DNA of 64,000 nt from Fervidifonticultor_A tertius. GTDB lineage: Bacteria; Sysuimicrobiota; Sysuimicrobiia; Sysuimicrobiales; Humicultoraceae. Of this stretch, positions 41,827 through 49,759 are shown in pieces; the stretch's first letter is position 1; every line of letters starts with the position of its first letter. The stretch is from the NCBI GenBank assembly GCA_031459235.1, contig JAVKIY010000002.1, forward strand, positions 1-64,000. Reading direction: 5' to 3'. Both the position numbers and the translations under genes were made by a program. The notes beneath the pieces were generated by a model, which searched no databases, was not told the DNA's origin, and saw nothing but the letters and a program-made list of their open reading frames with translations.

Positions 41827-44247
41827 TCACGGAGCGAGATTCGCCGCCCCTGTGGCCGGGACCCCCCGGCGGGCGTCAGGCCCGCGCCGTCCCTCGGCGG
41901 CGGTCAGCAGCGCGGTCAGGCACGGTGGCGTGACCGGGTAGCGGGCGATGCGCGCCCCGGTGCCGGGCGCGACGCCGTCGAGCGCGTCGGCGATCGCGTT
42001 CACGACGGCGGCCGGGGCCGCGATGGTCCCACCCTCGGCCATGCCCTTGTGGCCGCCCGGGCTGATTGGAGACGGTGTCTCCAGGTGCGCCAGCACGGCG
42101 GGCGGCACGTCCCGGACGGTCGGCAGCAGGTAGTCCATGAAGGTGCCCGAGAGCAGCTGCCCGCTCTCGTCGTAGACGAGCTCCTCGAGCAGCGCGGCCC
42201 CGACGCCCTGCGCCAGCGCGCCGTGGAGCTGGCCCTCGACGAGATTCGGCGCGATGAGCGGGCCGCAGTCGTGGGCGATCCAGTAGCCGAGGAACGAGAC
42301 CGTGCCCAGGTCGCGATCCACCTCCACCGCCGCCACGTGCACCCCGGCCGGGAAGATCCAGTTGGCGGGCGTGTAGGTGGACTGCGCTTCCAGGCCCGGT
42401 TCCATCTCAGGCGGCAGCCGGTGGGCGCCATAGGCCTCGCGCGCGATCTGGGCCAGGGTGAGCGCGCGCTGCGGGCTACCGCGCACCCGGCAGACGCCGC
42501 CGGTCAGCTCGACGTCCTCGACGCGCGCTTCGAGCAGGTGCGCCGCCAGCCGCAGGATTTTCTCCCGGACGCGCTTTGCGGCCAGGAGAGTGGCGCTCCC
42601 GCCCATGACGGCGCCGCGGCTGGCCGCGGTGCCGTAGGCGCTGTAGGGCGCGCGGTGCGTGTCGCCCAGCACGACCGTGACCCGTTCGGGAGGCAGGGTG
42701 AGCACCCGCGCCGCGACCCGCGCGAGCGAGGCGCGGATGCCCTGGCCGAGCTCGATGACCCCGCAGAGCACGGTCGCGTCGCCGTCGGGCTCCACGCGAA
42801 CGACGGCGGTCTCGTATCCGCCCTGCAGGTTCCCCAGCGCGCCCATCAGCGGCGAGGGCCCCATCGCCGTGTACTCCGTGTACGCCGACAGGCCGATGCC
42901 GATCAGGCGCCCGGCCGCACGCGCCTCGGTCTGGGCGCGGCGAAGCGCCGCGTAGCCGGACAGCGCGAGCGCCCGGTCGAGCAGCGCCGGGTAGTTGCCG
43001 CTGTCGTAGACGAACCCGCCCGCACTCCGGTAGGGAAACGCCTCGGGCGGCAGCAGGTTGCGGCGGCGCACCTCCGCCGGATCGAGCCCGAGCTGCCCCG
43101 CGGCCATGTCCATCAGCCGCTCCATCACGAACGTGGACTGCTGCATGCCGAAGGCGCGGTACGCGCCGAACGGCATCTTGTTGGTGACGACGACCTCGAC
43201 GCGCGCCCGGTAGTCCTCCAACCGGTAGGGGCCGGGGAGCATGAGCCCGGTGACGAAGATGGGCGCGACGCCCTTGGTGTGCAGATGGGCGCCGGCATCC
43301 CCGCGCACGCGCGCCTGGAGCGCCACCAGCCGGCCGTCGGCGTCGAAGCCGGCCCGGGCGCGCACGCGCTGCTGGCGCGCGTGCACCAGGCTCAGGTAGT
43401 GCTCGCGGCGGTCAGCGATCCACCGCACCGGCCGCCGGAGCCGTCGAGCCAGCAGGCAGACCAGCACCTCTTCCGGGTAGTAGTGCAGCTTTGCGCCGAA
43501 GCCGCCGCCCACGTCCGGGACGATCACGCGGATCGCCGCCTCGTCCATCCCGAGGACCTCGGCCAGGATCGTCCGGTACTGGTGCGGGGCCTGGGTGGAG
43601 ACCCACAGCGTGAGTTCGCCGGTCGCAGGGTCCACCGAGGCGAGCGCCGCGCCGCCTTCGAGCGGCGAGGCGGTCTGGCGCGGCAGGTCGAACGTCGCCT
43701 CGACCGTCACCGCGGCCGTCCGAAAGGCGGCGTCCGGGTCGCCCCGCCCGACGTCCCGCCACGCCACCAGGTTGTCGGGCCAGTCCTCGTAGAGCCGCGG
43801 CGCCGCCGGCGCCAGGGCCGCGTCCACGTCCACAACCGCCGGGAGCGGGTCGTAGTCCACAGCGACCAGGGCCGCGGCGTCCTCGGCCACGTACCGGTCT
43901 GCGGCCGCCACCGCGGCGACCGGTTGCCCGGCGTAGCGGACCCGGTCGGCGGGGAGCACAGGATAGCCCGTCTGCCGCTGGCCCGCCGGCCGGAAGAGCA
44001 CAGGGAGTTCCGGGAGCGCGCGCACGTCGTCGGGGACGAGCGCCGCGGCGACCCCCGGCAGGCGGAGCGCGGCCGAGGCGTCCACGCCCCGCAGGCGGGC
44101 GTGCGCGTGCGGGCTGCGGACGATCGCGACGTCCAGGGTGCCCGGCAGGGCGAGGTCGGCCACGTAGCGTCCCCGCCCGCGCAGGAGCCGGGGATCCTCG
44201 GGCCGCCCGACTGTCTCGTCGTGCAAGGATGAGCGCACCGGCGGCAT
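41827..44247 (-). CDS. Xanthine dehydrogenase-family molybdopterin-binding subunit (3)
   Basis: This 806-residue large subunit heads the liv operon. The hammerhead domain lies at residues about 15-130 (RLLRGRGRYVADLALPG). MoCo motifs are VGGGFGAKLHYY, PFGAYRAFGMQQ, CGVIELGQGIRA and the catalytic Glu in KGMAEGGTI. The CO-dehydrogenase active-site Cys loop (AYRCSFR) is absent, so it is not a CoxL. The ATG has no clear ribosome site and lies a few bases from possible promoter elements, so a nearly leaderless mRNA is possible. As with the other two copies, no small or medium subunit is encoded nearby. Confidence 0.88.
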   Translation of the reverse strand: MPPVRSSLHDETVGRPEDPRLLRGRGRYVADLALPGTLDVAIVRSPHAHARLRGVDASAALRLPGVAAALVPDDVRALPELPVLFRPAGQRQTGYPVLPADRVRYAGQPVAAVAAADRYVAEDAAALVAVDYDPLPAVVDVDAALAPAAPRLYEDWPDNLVAWRDVGRGDPDAAFRTAAVTVEATFDLPRQTASPLEGGAALASVDPATGELTLWVSTQAPHQYRTILAEVLGMDEAAIRVIVPDVGGGFGAKLHYYPEEVLVCLLARRLRRPVRWIADRREHYLSLVHARQQRVRARAGFDADGRLVALQARVRGDAGAHLHTKGVAPIFVTGLMLPGPYRLEDYRARVEVVVTNKMPFGAYRAFGMQQSTFVMERLMDMAAGQLGLDPAEVRRRNLLPPEAFPYRSAGGFVYDSGNYPALLDRALALSGYAALRRAQTEARAAGRLIGIGLSAYTEYTAMGPSPLMGALGNLQGGYETAVVRVEPDGDATVLCGVIELGQGIRASLARVAARVLTLPPERVTVVLGDTHRAPYSAYGTAASRGAVMGGSATLLAAKRVREKILRLAAHLLEARVEDVELTGGVCRVRGSPQRALTLAQIAREAYGAHRLPPEMEPGLEAQSTYTPANWIFPAGVHVAAVEVDRDLGTVSFLGYWIAHDCGPLIAPNLVEGQLHGALAQGVGAALLEELVYDESGQLLSGTFMDYLLPTVRDVPPAVLAHLETPSPISPGGHKGMAEGGTIAAPAAVVNAIADALDGVAPGTGARIARYPVTPPCLTALLTAAEGRRGPDARRGVPATGAANLAP

Positions 44248-44252
44248 GAATA

Positions 44253-44265
44253 CTGTTCTCTACAG
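44253..44265. promoter_or_regulatory. Palindrome in a divergent promoter region
   Basis: CTGT-TCTCT-ACAG lies between the divergent Mo-hydroxylase (minus) and AIR-synthase-like (plus) genes, six bases from the former's start codon. The half-site CTGT/ACAG also occurs in the palindrome at 15703-15714, though with a different spacer. Possible shared regulator; weak evidence. Confidence 0.25.
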
Positions 44266-44325
44266 CAGACGCCGCCGACTCCCCTCCTGCGCGGGTGCGG
44301 GCACGGCGCTGCGCGAGGGGGACGC

Positions 44326-45318
44326 ATGAGGCCCGGCAAGCTGACCGCGCGCGACCTGCGCGAGCGCATCTTTCCGTTCCTCGGCCGCCGCGACGATGTG
44401 CTGGTCCACGCCACCGTGGGTCAGGACTGCGCCATCCTGGACTTCGGCCCGTCGGTGTGCGTCGTGACCACCGATCCGATCACCGGGGCCGGCGAGCACC
44501 TGGGTCGGCTGGCCGTGCACGTCGCCTGCAACGACCTGGCGACCACGGGTGCCGAGCCCGTGGGTCTCCTGCTCACGCTCCTGCTGGCCGAAGCGACCGC
44601 CGAGGCCGACCTGGAGGCGATCATGCGCGAGGCCGGCGCCGCGGCCAGGGCGGTCGGCGTGGAGATCGTGGGCGGCCACACCGAGGTGACGCCCGGTCTC
44701 CCGCACTCGATCGTGGTGACCGCGGCCATCGGCCGCGCGCCGCGGGACCGCTACGTCTCGGCCTCCGGCGGTCGGCCGGGCGAGGCGCTCGTGCTGACCA
44801 AGACCGCGGGCATCGAGGGGACGGCCATCCTGGCCGCGGATCTGGCGGACCGGCTCCGCGGCACCGTGGACGAGGCCACGCTGGCCCGCGCCCGCGCGTT
44901 CATCGACCGGATCAGCGTGGTGCCCGACGGCCGGATCGGCGCGCGCTTCGGGGCGACCGCGATGCACGACGTCACCGAGGGTGGCGTGCTCACCGGCGCG
45001 TGGGAGCTCGCCGACGCCTCGGGCTGCGGGGTGCGGCTCGACGCCGACGCGGTGCCGGTGGCGCCGGAGACGCGGGTCATCTGTGACGCGCTGGGGGCCG
45101 ACCCGCTGGCGCTGATCAGCAGCGGCGCGATGCTGATCGCGGTACCCGATCCCTGGCCGCTGCAGACCGAGCTCGCGCGCGCCGGCATCGCCTCGGCCGT
45201 GATCGGGACGCTGGTGGAGCGCGAGCGGGTGGTCACGCGGGACGGCCGCACGGCCGAGCTCGCGCCGCCGGACCGCGACGAGCTGTGGCGGCTGCTGGAA
45301 GCCGCCGGCGTGGGGTGA
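44326..45318 (+). CDS. AIR synthase-related protein (HypE/ThiL/PurM superfamily)
   Basis: This 330-residue ATP-binding protein has an N-terminal AIRS domain with GQDCAILDFGPSV, TTDPITGAGEHLG, VACNDLATTGAEPVGLLLTL and VEIVGGHTEVTPGLP. The C-terminal AIRS_C domain has AMHDVTEGGVLTGAWELA. The architecture is that of HypE-like proteins, but the C-terminal Cys of HypE (PRIC) is missing: the end reads LLEAAGVG. It is therefore not a canonical hydrogenase maturation factor. Substrate unknown. It diverges from the third Mo-hydroxylase gene and could act on a phosphorylated or carbamoylated intermediate. Confidence 0.8.
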   Translation: MRPGKLTARDLRERIFPFLGRRDDVLVHATVGQDCAILDFGPSVCVVTTDPITGAGEHLGRLAVHVACNDLATTGAEPVGLLLTLLLAEATAEADLEAIMREAGAAARAVGVEIVGGHTEVTPGLPHSIVVTAAIGRAPRDRYVSASGGRPGEALVLTKTAGIEGTAILAADLADRLRGTVDEATLARARAFIDRISVVPDGRIGARFGATAMHDVTEGGVLTGAWELADASGCGVRLDADAVPVAPETRVICDALGADPLALISSGAMLIAVPDPWPLQTELARAGIASAVIGTLVERERVVTRDGRTAELAPPDRDELWRLLEAAGVG

Positions 45319-45326
45319 CCGCCGCC

Positions 45327-45355
45327 TTGCCCGGCCGCGGTCCCGCCGGTATACT
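45327..45355 (+). promoter_or_regulatory. Candidate promoter of the family 5 binding-protein gene
   Basis: TTGCCC (45327-45332), 17 bp, TATACT (45350-45355). Transcription would start near 45362 and the GTG start codon at 45392 has GGAGGG at 45380-45385. Confidence 0.5.
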
Positions 45356-45391
45356 GCAACGCAATACCGAAGCGACCCTGGAGGGACCACC

Positions 45392-46954
45392 GTGAAGATG
45401 CTGCGCGGCCTGCTCGGCGCCGCGATCATGCTCGTGCTGGCCCTGGTTCTGGTCCTGCCCACCGAGGGGCAACCCCAGCCGCAGCCCCGTCGGGGCGGGG
45501 TGCTGCGCATCGCCCACATCGGCGAACCGCCGACGCTGGACTGGCACTGGTCGAGCGGCGCCATCGTCAGCCATATCCTGAACAACCTCTACGAGGCGCC
45601 GGTCGCGATGGACAGCAAGTTCCAGGTGCGGCCCATGCTGGCGGAGCGCGTGACCATGAGCGCCGACCGGCTGACCTACACGTTTGCGCTGCGCCGCGGC
45701 GTCCGGTTCCACCATGGCCGCGAGATGACCAGCGACGACGTGCGGGCGTCGCTCGAGCGCTGGGGCCGCGTCAACTTCCGCGGGCGCATCGTCTTCGCCA
45801 ACGTGGCCGCCGTGTCGAACCCCGACCCCTACACGGTGGTGCTGCGGCTCAAGGAGCCCTACGCGCTGCTCCTCGCCGACCTGGGCTCGTTCCAGTCGCC
45901 GGCGGCGGTCTACCCGAAGGAGGTCGTGGACGAGGCCGGCGCCACCGGGCCGATCCGCCGATTCATCGGCACCGGGCCGTACCGGCTCGCGGAGCGGGTG
46001 CCCGACCGTCACATCCGGCTCGAGCGGTTCGACGGCTACGCGAGCCGGACCGAGGCCGCCGACGGCAATACCGGCCAGAAGCACGCCTACCTCGACGCCA
46101 TCGTCTTCATCCCGGTGCCCGATCTGTCGGTGCGCATCGCCGGCACGCAGCGCAACGAGTTCCAGTTCGCCGAGCAGATCCCGAGCGACCAGTACGACCG
46201 GCTGCGGGGCGACCAGAGCCTGGTGCCCTACGTCGCGACGCTGCCGTTCTGGAACGCGGCGATCTTCAACAACCGCCAGGGCCTCATGGCCAACCCGAAG
46301 GTGCGCCAGGCGTTCCAGGCCGCGCTCGACCACGGCCCGATCATGCAGGCGGCGTTCGGCCCGCAGCGGTTCTGGCGCCTGGACGCCGGCATCATGCCCA
46401 AAGAGCACCCGATGTACACGGACGCGGGGAAGGAGTACTACAGCCCGAACAACCCGCAGCGCGCGCGGCAGCTCCTCCAGGAGGCCGGCTACCGCGGCGA
46501 GCCGGTCCGGTACATGACCACCACCGAGTTCCCGCACCAGGCGGTCTCCGCCCAGGTGGCCAAGCCCATGCTCGAGCGCGCGGGATTCGTCATCGACCTG
46601 CAGGTGAGCGACTGGGCGACCATCGTCAGCCGGCGGGTGCGGCCCGAGCTGTGGGACGTCTTCAGCACGCAGATCGCGTTCTTCCCCGACCCGGTGTTCC
46701 AGGTGCCGCTGCAGCACACGTGGCCGGGCTGGTGGAGCAACCGCGACGGCATGGCGATGATGGAGCTGCTGCGCCGCCATACAAACCCCCGCACGCGCTA
46801 CGAGATCTGGCAGCGGCTCCAGCGCACCTGGTACGCGGACGCCGGGTCGATCAAGTTTGGGGACTTCTTCGAGATGCACCTGCACCGGCGCGAGCTGCGC
46901 GGGTTCGTCGAGAACCCGACGCACACGTGGTACAATGCCTGGCTGGAGCGGTGA
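45392..46954 (+). CDS. ABC transporter substrate-binding protein, family 5 (peptide/nickel type)
   Basis: This 520-residue exported protein (signal ending near PTEGQPQP) has the SBP_bac_5 fold: RRGGVLRIAHIGEPPTLDWH, then LTYTFALRRGVRFHHGREMTSDDV, NNRQGLMANPKVRQAFQAALDH and YSPNNPQRARQLLQEAGY. It is an orphan: no DppBCDF-type permease or ATPase lies in the window, so it must work with components elsewhere or serve as a sensor. It starts with GTG at 45392; ATG at 45398 is an alternative. Confidence 0.88.
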   Translation: MKMLRGLLGAAIMLVLALVLVLPTEGQPQPQPRRGGVLRIAHIGEPPTLDWHWSSGAIVSHILNNLYEAPVAMDSKFQVRPMLAERVTMSADRLTYTFALRRGVRFHHGREMTSDDVRASLERWGRVNFRGRIVFANVAAVSNPDPYTVVLRLKEPYALLLADLGSFQSPAAVYPKEVVDEAGATGPIRRFIGTGPYRLAERVPDRHIRLERFDGYASRTEAADGNTGQKHAYLDAIVFIPVPDLSVRIAGTQRNEFQFAEQIPSDQYDRLRGDQSLVPYVATLPFWNAAIFNNRQGLMANPKVRQAFQAALDHGPIMQAAFGPQRFWRLDAGIMPKEHPMYTDAGKEYYSPNNPQRARQLLQEAGYRGEPVRYMTTTEFPHQAVSAQVAKPMLERAGFVIDLQVSDWATIVSRRVRPELWDVFSTQIAFFPDPVFQVPLQHTWPGWWSNRDGMAMMELLRRHTNPRTRYEIWQRLQRTWYADAGSIKFGDFFEMHLHRRELRGFVENPTHTWYNAWLER

Positions 46955-46971
46955 TGCGCGGGGCCCGTCTG

Positions 46972-47000
46972 TTGCACCCCGCACCCCGGGCACCTATAAT
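46972..47000 (+). promoter_or_regulatory. Strong promoter of the R3H ATPase-tmk-darA-holB operon
   Basis: TTGCAC (46972-46977), 17-bp spacer and a perfect TATAAT (46995-47000). Transcription should start near 47007, giving a leader of about 143 nt before the GTG at 47150. Confidence 0.7.
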
Positions 47001-47088
47001 AAGAGGTGAGTGATCGAGCAGCGCCCGAGCATCGCTTGAGTCAGCGGACGCGGTTCGCGCCGCAGCGCACACCGGACGGTACGACCTC

Positions 47089-47112
47089 GAGGGGAGCCCG
47101 CGGGTTCCCCTC
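47089..47112 (+). other. Leader hairpin upstream of the R3H ATPase gene
   Basis: GAGGGGAG (47089-47096) can pair with TTCCCCTC (47105-47112), eight pairs including one G-U, around a CCCGCGGG loop. It is followed by CATCTTTTCC and, 24 nt later, the ribosome site. It could be an attenuator or simply a structured leader. Confidence 0.35.
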
Positions 47113-47149
47113 CATCTTTTCCGGGCCCGCGCGCCGGGAGGGGGCCCCC

Positions 47150-48688
47150 GTGGCCGGACGCCAGATCCAGATCACCGACAACCTCGACCTGCTCCTCGAC
47201 GTGCTGCCGCCGCACCTGCGCGCGGCGCTCGAGCGCCGCGGCGCCACCGACCAGCTGCTCGAGGTCGTCCTGGACCTGGGGCGGCGGCCGGAGGCCCGGT
47301 TTCCCAACGACACCCTCGTCCTCGACGACGCCTACGTGGACCGCGCAACCCTCAAATACATCACCGATCGTGTCGGCGCGTTCGGCAAGGACAATCGCGC
47401 GGGCATCGAGCGCACGCTCCACCGCATCAGCGCCATCCGCAACCGGCAGGGCGAGATCATCGGGCTCACCTGCCGCGTGGGCCGAGCCGTGATCGGCACC
47501 GTGGACATCGTCCGCGATGTCATCGAGTCCGGCCGCTCGATCCTCCTGCTCGGGCGGCCGGGGGTGGGGAAGACCACGTTGCTCCGCGAGGCGGCGCGCG
47601 TGCTCGCGGACGAGCTGCGCAAGCGCGTCGTCGTGGTGGACACGTCCAACGAGATCGCCGGCGACGGCGACATCCCACACCCCGGCATCGGCGCGGCGCG
47701 CCGGATGCAGGTCCCGGTGCCCGCGCTCCAGCACGCGGTGATGATCGAGGCGGTCGAGAACCACATGCCCGAGGTCATCGTCATCGACGAGATCGGGACC
47801 GAGGCCGAGGCGCAGGCGGCGCGCACCATCGCCGAGCGCGGGGTGCAGCTCATCGCCACCGCCCACGGCAACACCCTGGACAACCTCCTCCAGAACCCGA
47901 CGCTCTCGGACCTGGTCGGCGGCATCCAGGCCGTCACGCTTTCCGACGAGGAGGCGCGACGCCGCGGCACCCAGAAGACCGTGCTCGAGCGCAAGGCGCC
48001 GCCCACCTTCGACGTCGTCATCGAGATCCAGGAGAAGGACCGCCTGGCGGTGCACCACGACGTCGCGACGGTGGTGGATCGCTACCTGCGGGGCGTGCTG
48101 CCGCGGCCCGAGCTGCGCACCCGCACCGAGGCCGGCGAGGTGCAGATCGCCCCGCCCGCGCCGGCGGCGCCGGGCTGGGCGCCGGAGGGGCCCTTCGCCC
48201 CGCCGCCCCCGGAGGACCGCGGGCGGCCGGGCCGGCGGATCCTCCGCATCTACCCCTACGCGGTGAGCCGCAACCGGCTGGAGCGCGCGATCCGCGAGAT
48301 GCACGTGCCGGCCTACATCGTGGACGCTTCCGGCGAGGCGGACCTGGTCCTCACCGTGAAGTCGCAGGAGCGCCGCCAGCCGATGCGGCTGCGCGACGCG
48401 GCCAGCCGCGGGGTGCCCGTCCACGTCCTGCGCAGCAACACCGGTGCACAGATCCAGCAGTTCCTCCGCGAGCACTTCGACGTGGATGAGGGCCCCGACC
48501 ACGAGGCCGCCCTCACCGAGGTCGAGCGCGCGATTGCCCAGGTGTTGGCCTCGGCGCGCGCCGTGGAGCTCGAGCCGCAGAACTCGTACATCCGGCGCCT
48601 GCAGCACCAGCTCGTGCAGCGGTACGGCTTGGCGTCCGAGAGCAAGGGGGACGAGCCGTTCCGCCGCGTGGTGATCTACCCCCGGTAG
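47150..48688 (+). CDS. AAA ATPase with C-terminal R3H nucleic-acid-binding domain
   Basis: This 512-residue protein has a SpoIIIAA-like AAA domain (residues about 85-290) with Walker A GRPGVGKTT, VVDTSNEIAGDGDIPHP and Walker B VIVIDEIGTEAE. A proline-rich linker is followed by a KH-like region and an R3H domain (SYIRRLQHQLVQRYGL, near residues 475-510). This is the Ycf45-type family of cyanobacteria, chloroplasts and some Firmicutes; its function is not established. The GTG start with GGGAGGGGG at 47136-47144 is preferred over upstream starts, which would lie at or before the predicted transcription start. tmk follows after seven bases. Confidence 0.88.
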   Translation: MAGRQIQITDNLDLLLDVLPPHLRAALERRGATDQLLEVVLDLGRRPEARFPNDTLVLDDAYVDRATLKYITDRVGAFGKDNRAGIERTLHRISAIRNRQGEIIGLTCRVGRAVIGTVDIVRDVIESGRSILLLGRPGVGKTTLLREAARVLADELRKRVVVVDTSNEIAGDGDIPHPGIGAARRMQVPVPALQHAVMIEAVENHMPEVIVIDEIGTEAEAQAARTIAERGVQLIATAHGNTLDNLLQNPTLSDLVGGIQAVTLSDEEARRRGTQKTVLERKAPPTFDVVIEIQEKDRLAVHHDVATVVDRYLRGVLPRPELRTRTEAGEVQIAPPAPAAPGWAPEGPFAPPPPEDRGRPGRRILRIYPYAVSRNRLERAIREMHVPAYIVDASGEADLVLTVKSQERRQPMRLRDAASRGVPVHVLRSNTGAQIQQFLREHFDVDEGPDHEAALTEVERAIAQVLASARAVELEPQNSYIRRLQHQLVQRYGLASESKGDEPFRRVVIYPR

Positions 48689-48695
48689 CGCGGCG

Positions 48696-49373
48696 ATGAC
48701 CCCGCCGCTGGCCGCCGGGCGCGGCCTGTTCCTCACCGTCGAGGGGCCCGAGGGTGCCGGCAAGAGCACCCACGCGCGCCGCCTCTACGAGACCCTGCGG
48801 GTGGAGCTGCCGCTGGTGCTCACGCGCGAGCCGGGCGGGACGCCCCTCGGCGAGGCCATCCGGGCGGTGCTGCTCGACGAGCGCCACCGCGGCATGAGAC
48901 CCGAGGCCGAGATGTTGCTCTTCGCCGCCAGCCGGGCCCAGCTCGTCGCGGAGGTTATCCTGCCGGCGCTGGCCGCCGGCACCTGCGTGCTCTCCGAGCG
49001 GTTCGTGGACGCGTCCATCGCCTACCAGGGGTACGGCCGGGGCCTGCCGGTGGAGCTGGTGCGGCGAGTGAACGAGGTGGCGACGCAGGGGCTGCGGCCC
49101 GACCTGACCTTGTTGATCGACATTGAACCGCATCTGGGCCTGCAGCGCGCGCGCGGCGCCGACGGGAAGGACGCGCCGGCGGGCCGCGGCGACCGGCTGG
49201 AACAGGAAGACGGTGCGTTCCACGCGCGGGTCCGCGAAGGATTCCTCGAACTGGCACGCGAAGACCCCGGGCGATTTGTCGTCGTGAACGGCGCGCTGCC
49301 GCGCGACGACGTGCACCGCGCGCTGCTGGAGGCGGTCAGGCGCCTGCTGCGGGACCGCGGCTGGTCCCGGTGA
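48696..49373 (+). CDS. tmk: Thymidylate kinase
   Basis: This 225-residue enzyme phosphorylates dTMP to dTDP. It has the P-loop VEGPEGAGKSTHA, the DRx-type motif as LSERFVDASIAYQGYGRG and the nucleotide-binding LTREPGGTPLGEAIR. The LID region (QRARGADGKDAPAGRGDRLEQE, positions about 145-165) has a seven-residue insertion compared with short LIDs. It is the second gene of an operon ending in holB, as in Bacillus (tmk-yaaQ-holB). Confidence 0.94.
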   Translation: MTPPLAAGRGLFLTVEGPEGAGKSTHARRLYETLRVELPLVLTREPGGTPLGEAIRAVLLDERHRGMRPEAEMLLFAASRAQLVAEVILPALAAGTCVLSERFVDASIAYQGYGRGLPVELVRRVNEVATQGLRPDLTLLIDIEPHLGLQRARGADGKDAPAGRGDRLEQEDGAFHARVREGFLELAREDPGRFVVVNGALPRDDVHRALLEAVRRLLRDRGWSR

Positions 49374-49416
49374 GGCCGGCGGTGCCTGCCCGGCCGCGCG
49401 ACGGGGGGTGCCGCCG

Positions 49417-49746
49417 ATGAAACTGGTCCTCACCATTGTCCAGGAGAAGGACGCCAATCGGCTCATCGACGCCCTCAACGAGGCGAACATCCACGCCACC
49501 ATGCTGGCCAGCACGGGCGGGTTCCTGCGCGAGGGAAACGCTACCATCCTCACCGGCGTGGAAGACCACCTGGTCGAGACCGTGCTCGGCGTCATCGGCC
49601 GTGTCTGTCACCGCCGCGAGCAGCTCATGACGCCGATCCCGCCCGTCGTGGAACCCGTCGACTCGTACGTGACGTACCCCGTGAAGGTCGAGGTGGGCGG
49701 GGCGATCGTGTTCGTGCTGAACATCGAGCGCATGGAGCGCGTCTAA
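49417..49746 (+). CDS. darA: Cyclic-di-AMP receptor, DarA/YaaQ family
   Basis: This 109-residue PII-like protein (DUF970) binds the second messenger cyclic di-AMP as a trimer. Family features are MKLVLTIVQEKDANRLIDAL, the glycine-rich loop ASTGGFLREGNAT near residue 35 and GAIVFVLNIERMERV at the C-terminus. Its position between tmk and holB is the same as in Firmicutes. It implies that the organism makes c-di-AMP, although no diadenylate cyclase is in the window. GGGGGG upstream of the ATG supports the start. Confidence 0.93.
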   Translation: MKLVLTIVQEKDANRLIDALNEANIHATMLASTGGFLREGNATILTGVEDHLVETVLGVIGRVCHRREQLMTPIPPVVEPVDSYVTYPVKVEVGGAIVFVLNIERMERV

Positions 49747-49759
49747 CCCGGGGGGCCGC

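Noticed and set aside
41824..44232. An 802-codon open frame on the plus strand, antisense to the third Mo-hydroxylase gene
   Set aside because: It mirrors the real gene, has Arg/Gly/His-rich low-complexity translation with no domain, and is expected in DNA of this GC content.
41827..44247. Aerobic CO dehydrogenase large subunit (CoxL)
   Set aside because: The active-site loop with Cys (AYRCSFR) is absent and no CoxS/CoxM genes adjoin it.
44326..45318. Hydrogenase maturation factor HypE
   Set aside because: The C-terminal Cys motif is missing and no hyp or hydrogenase gene is near.
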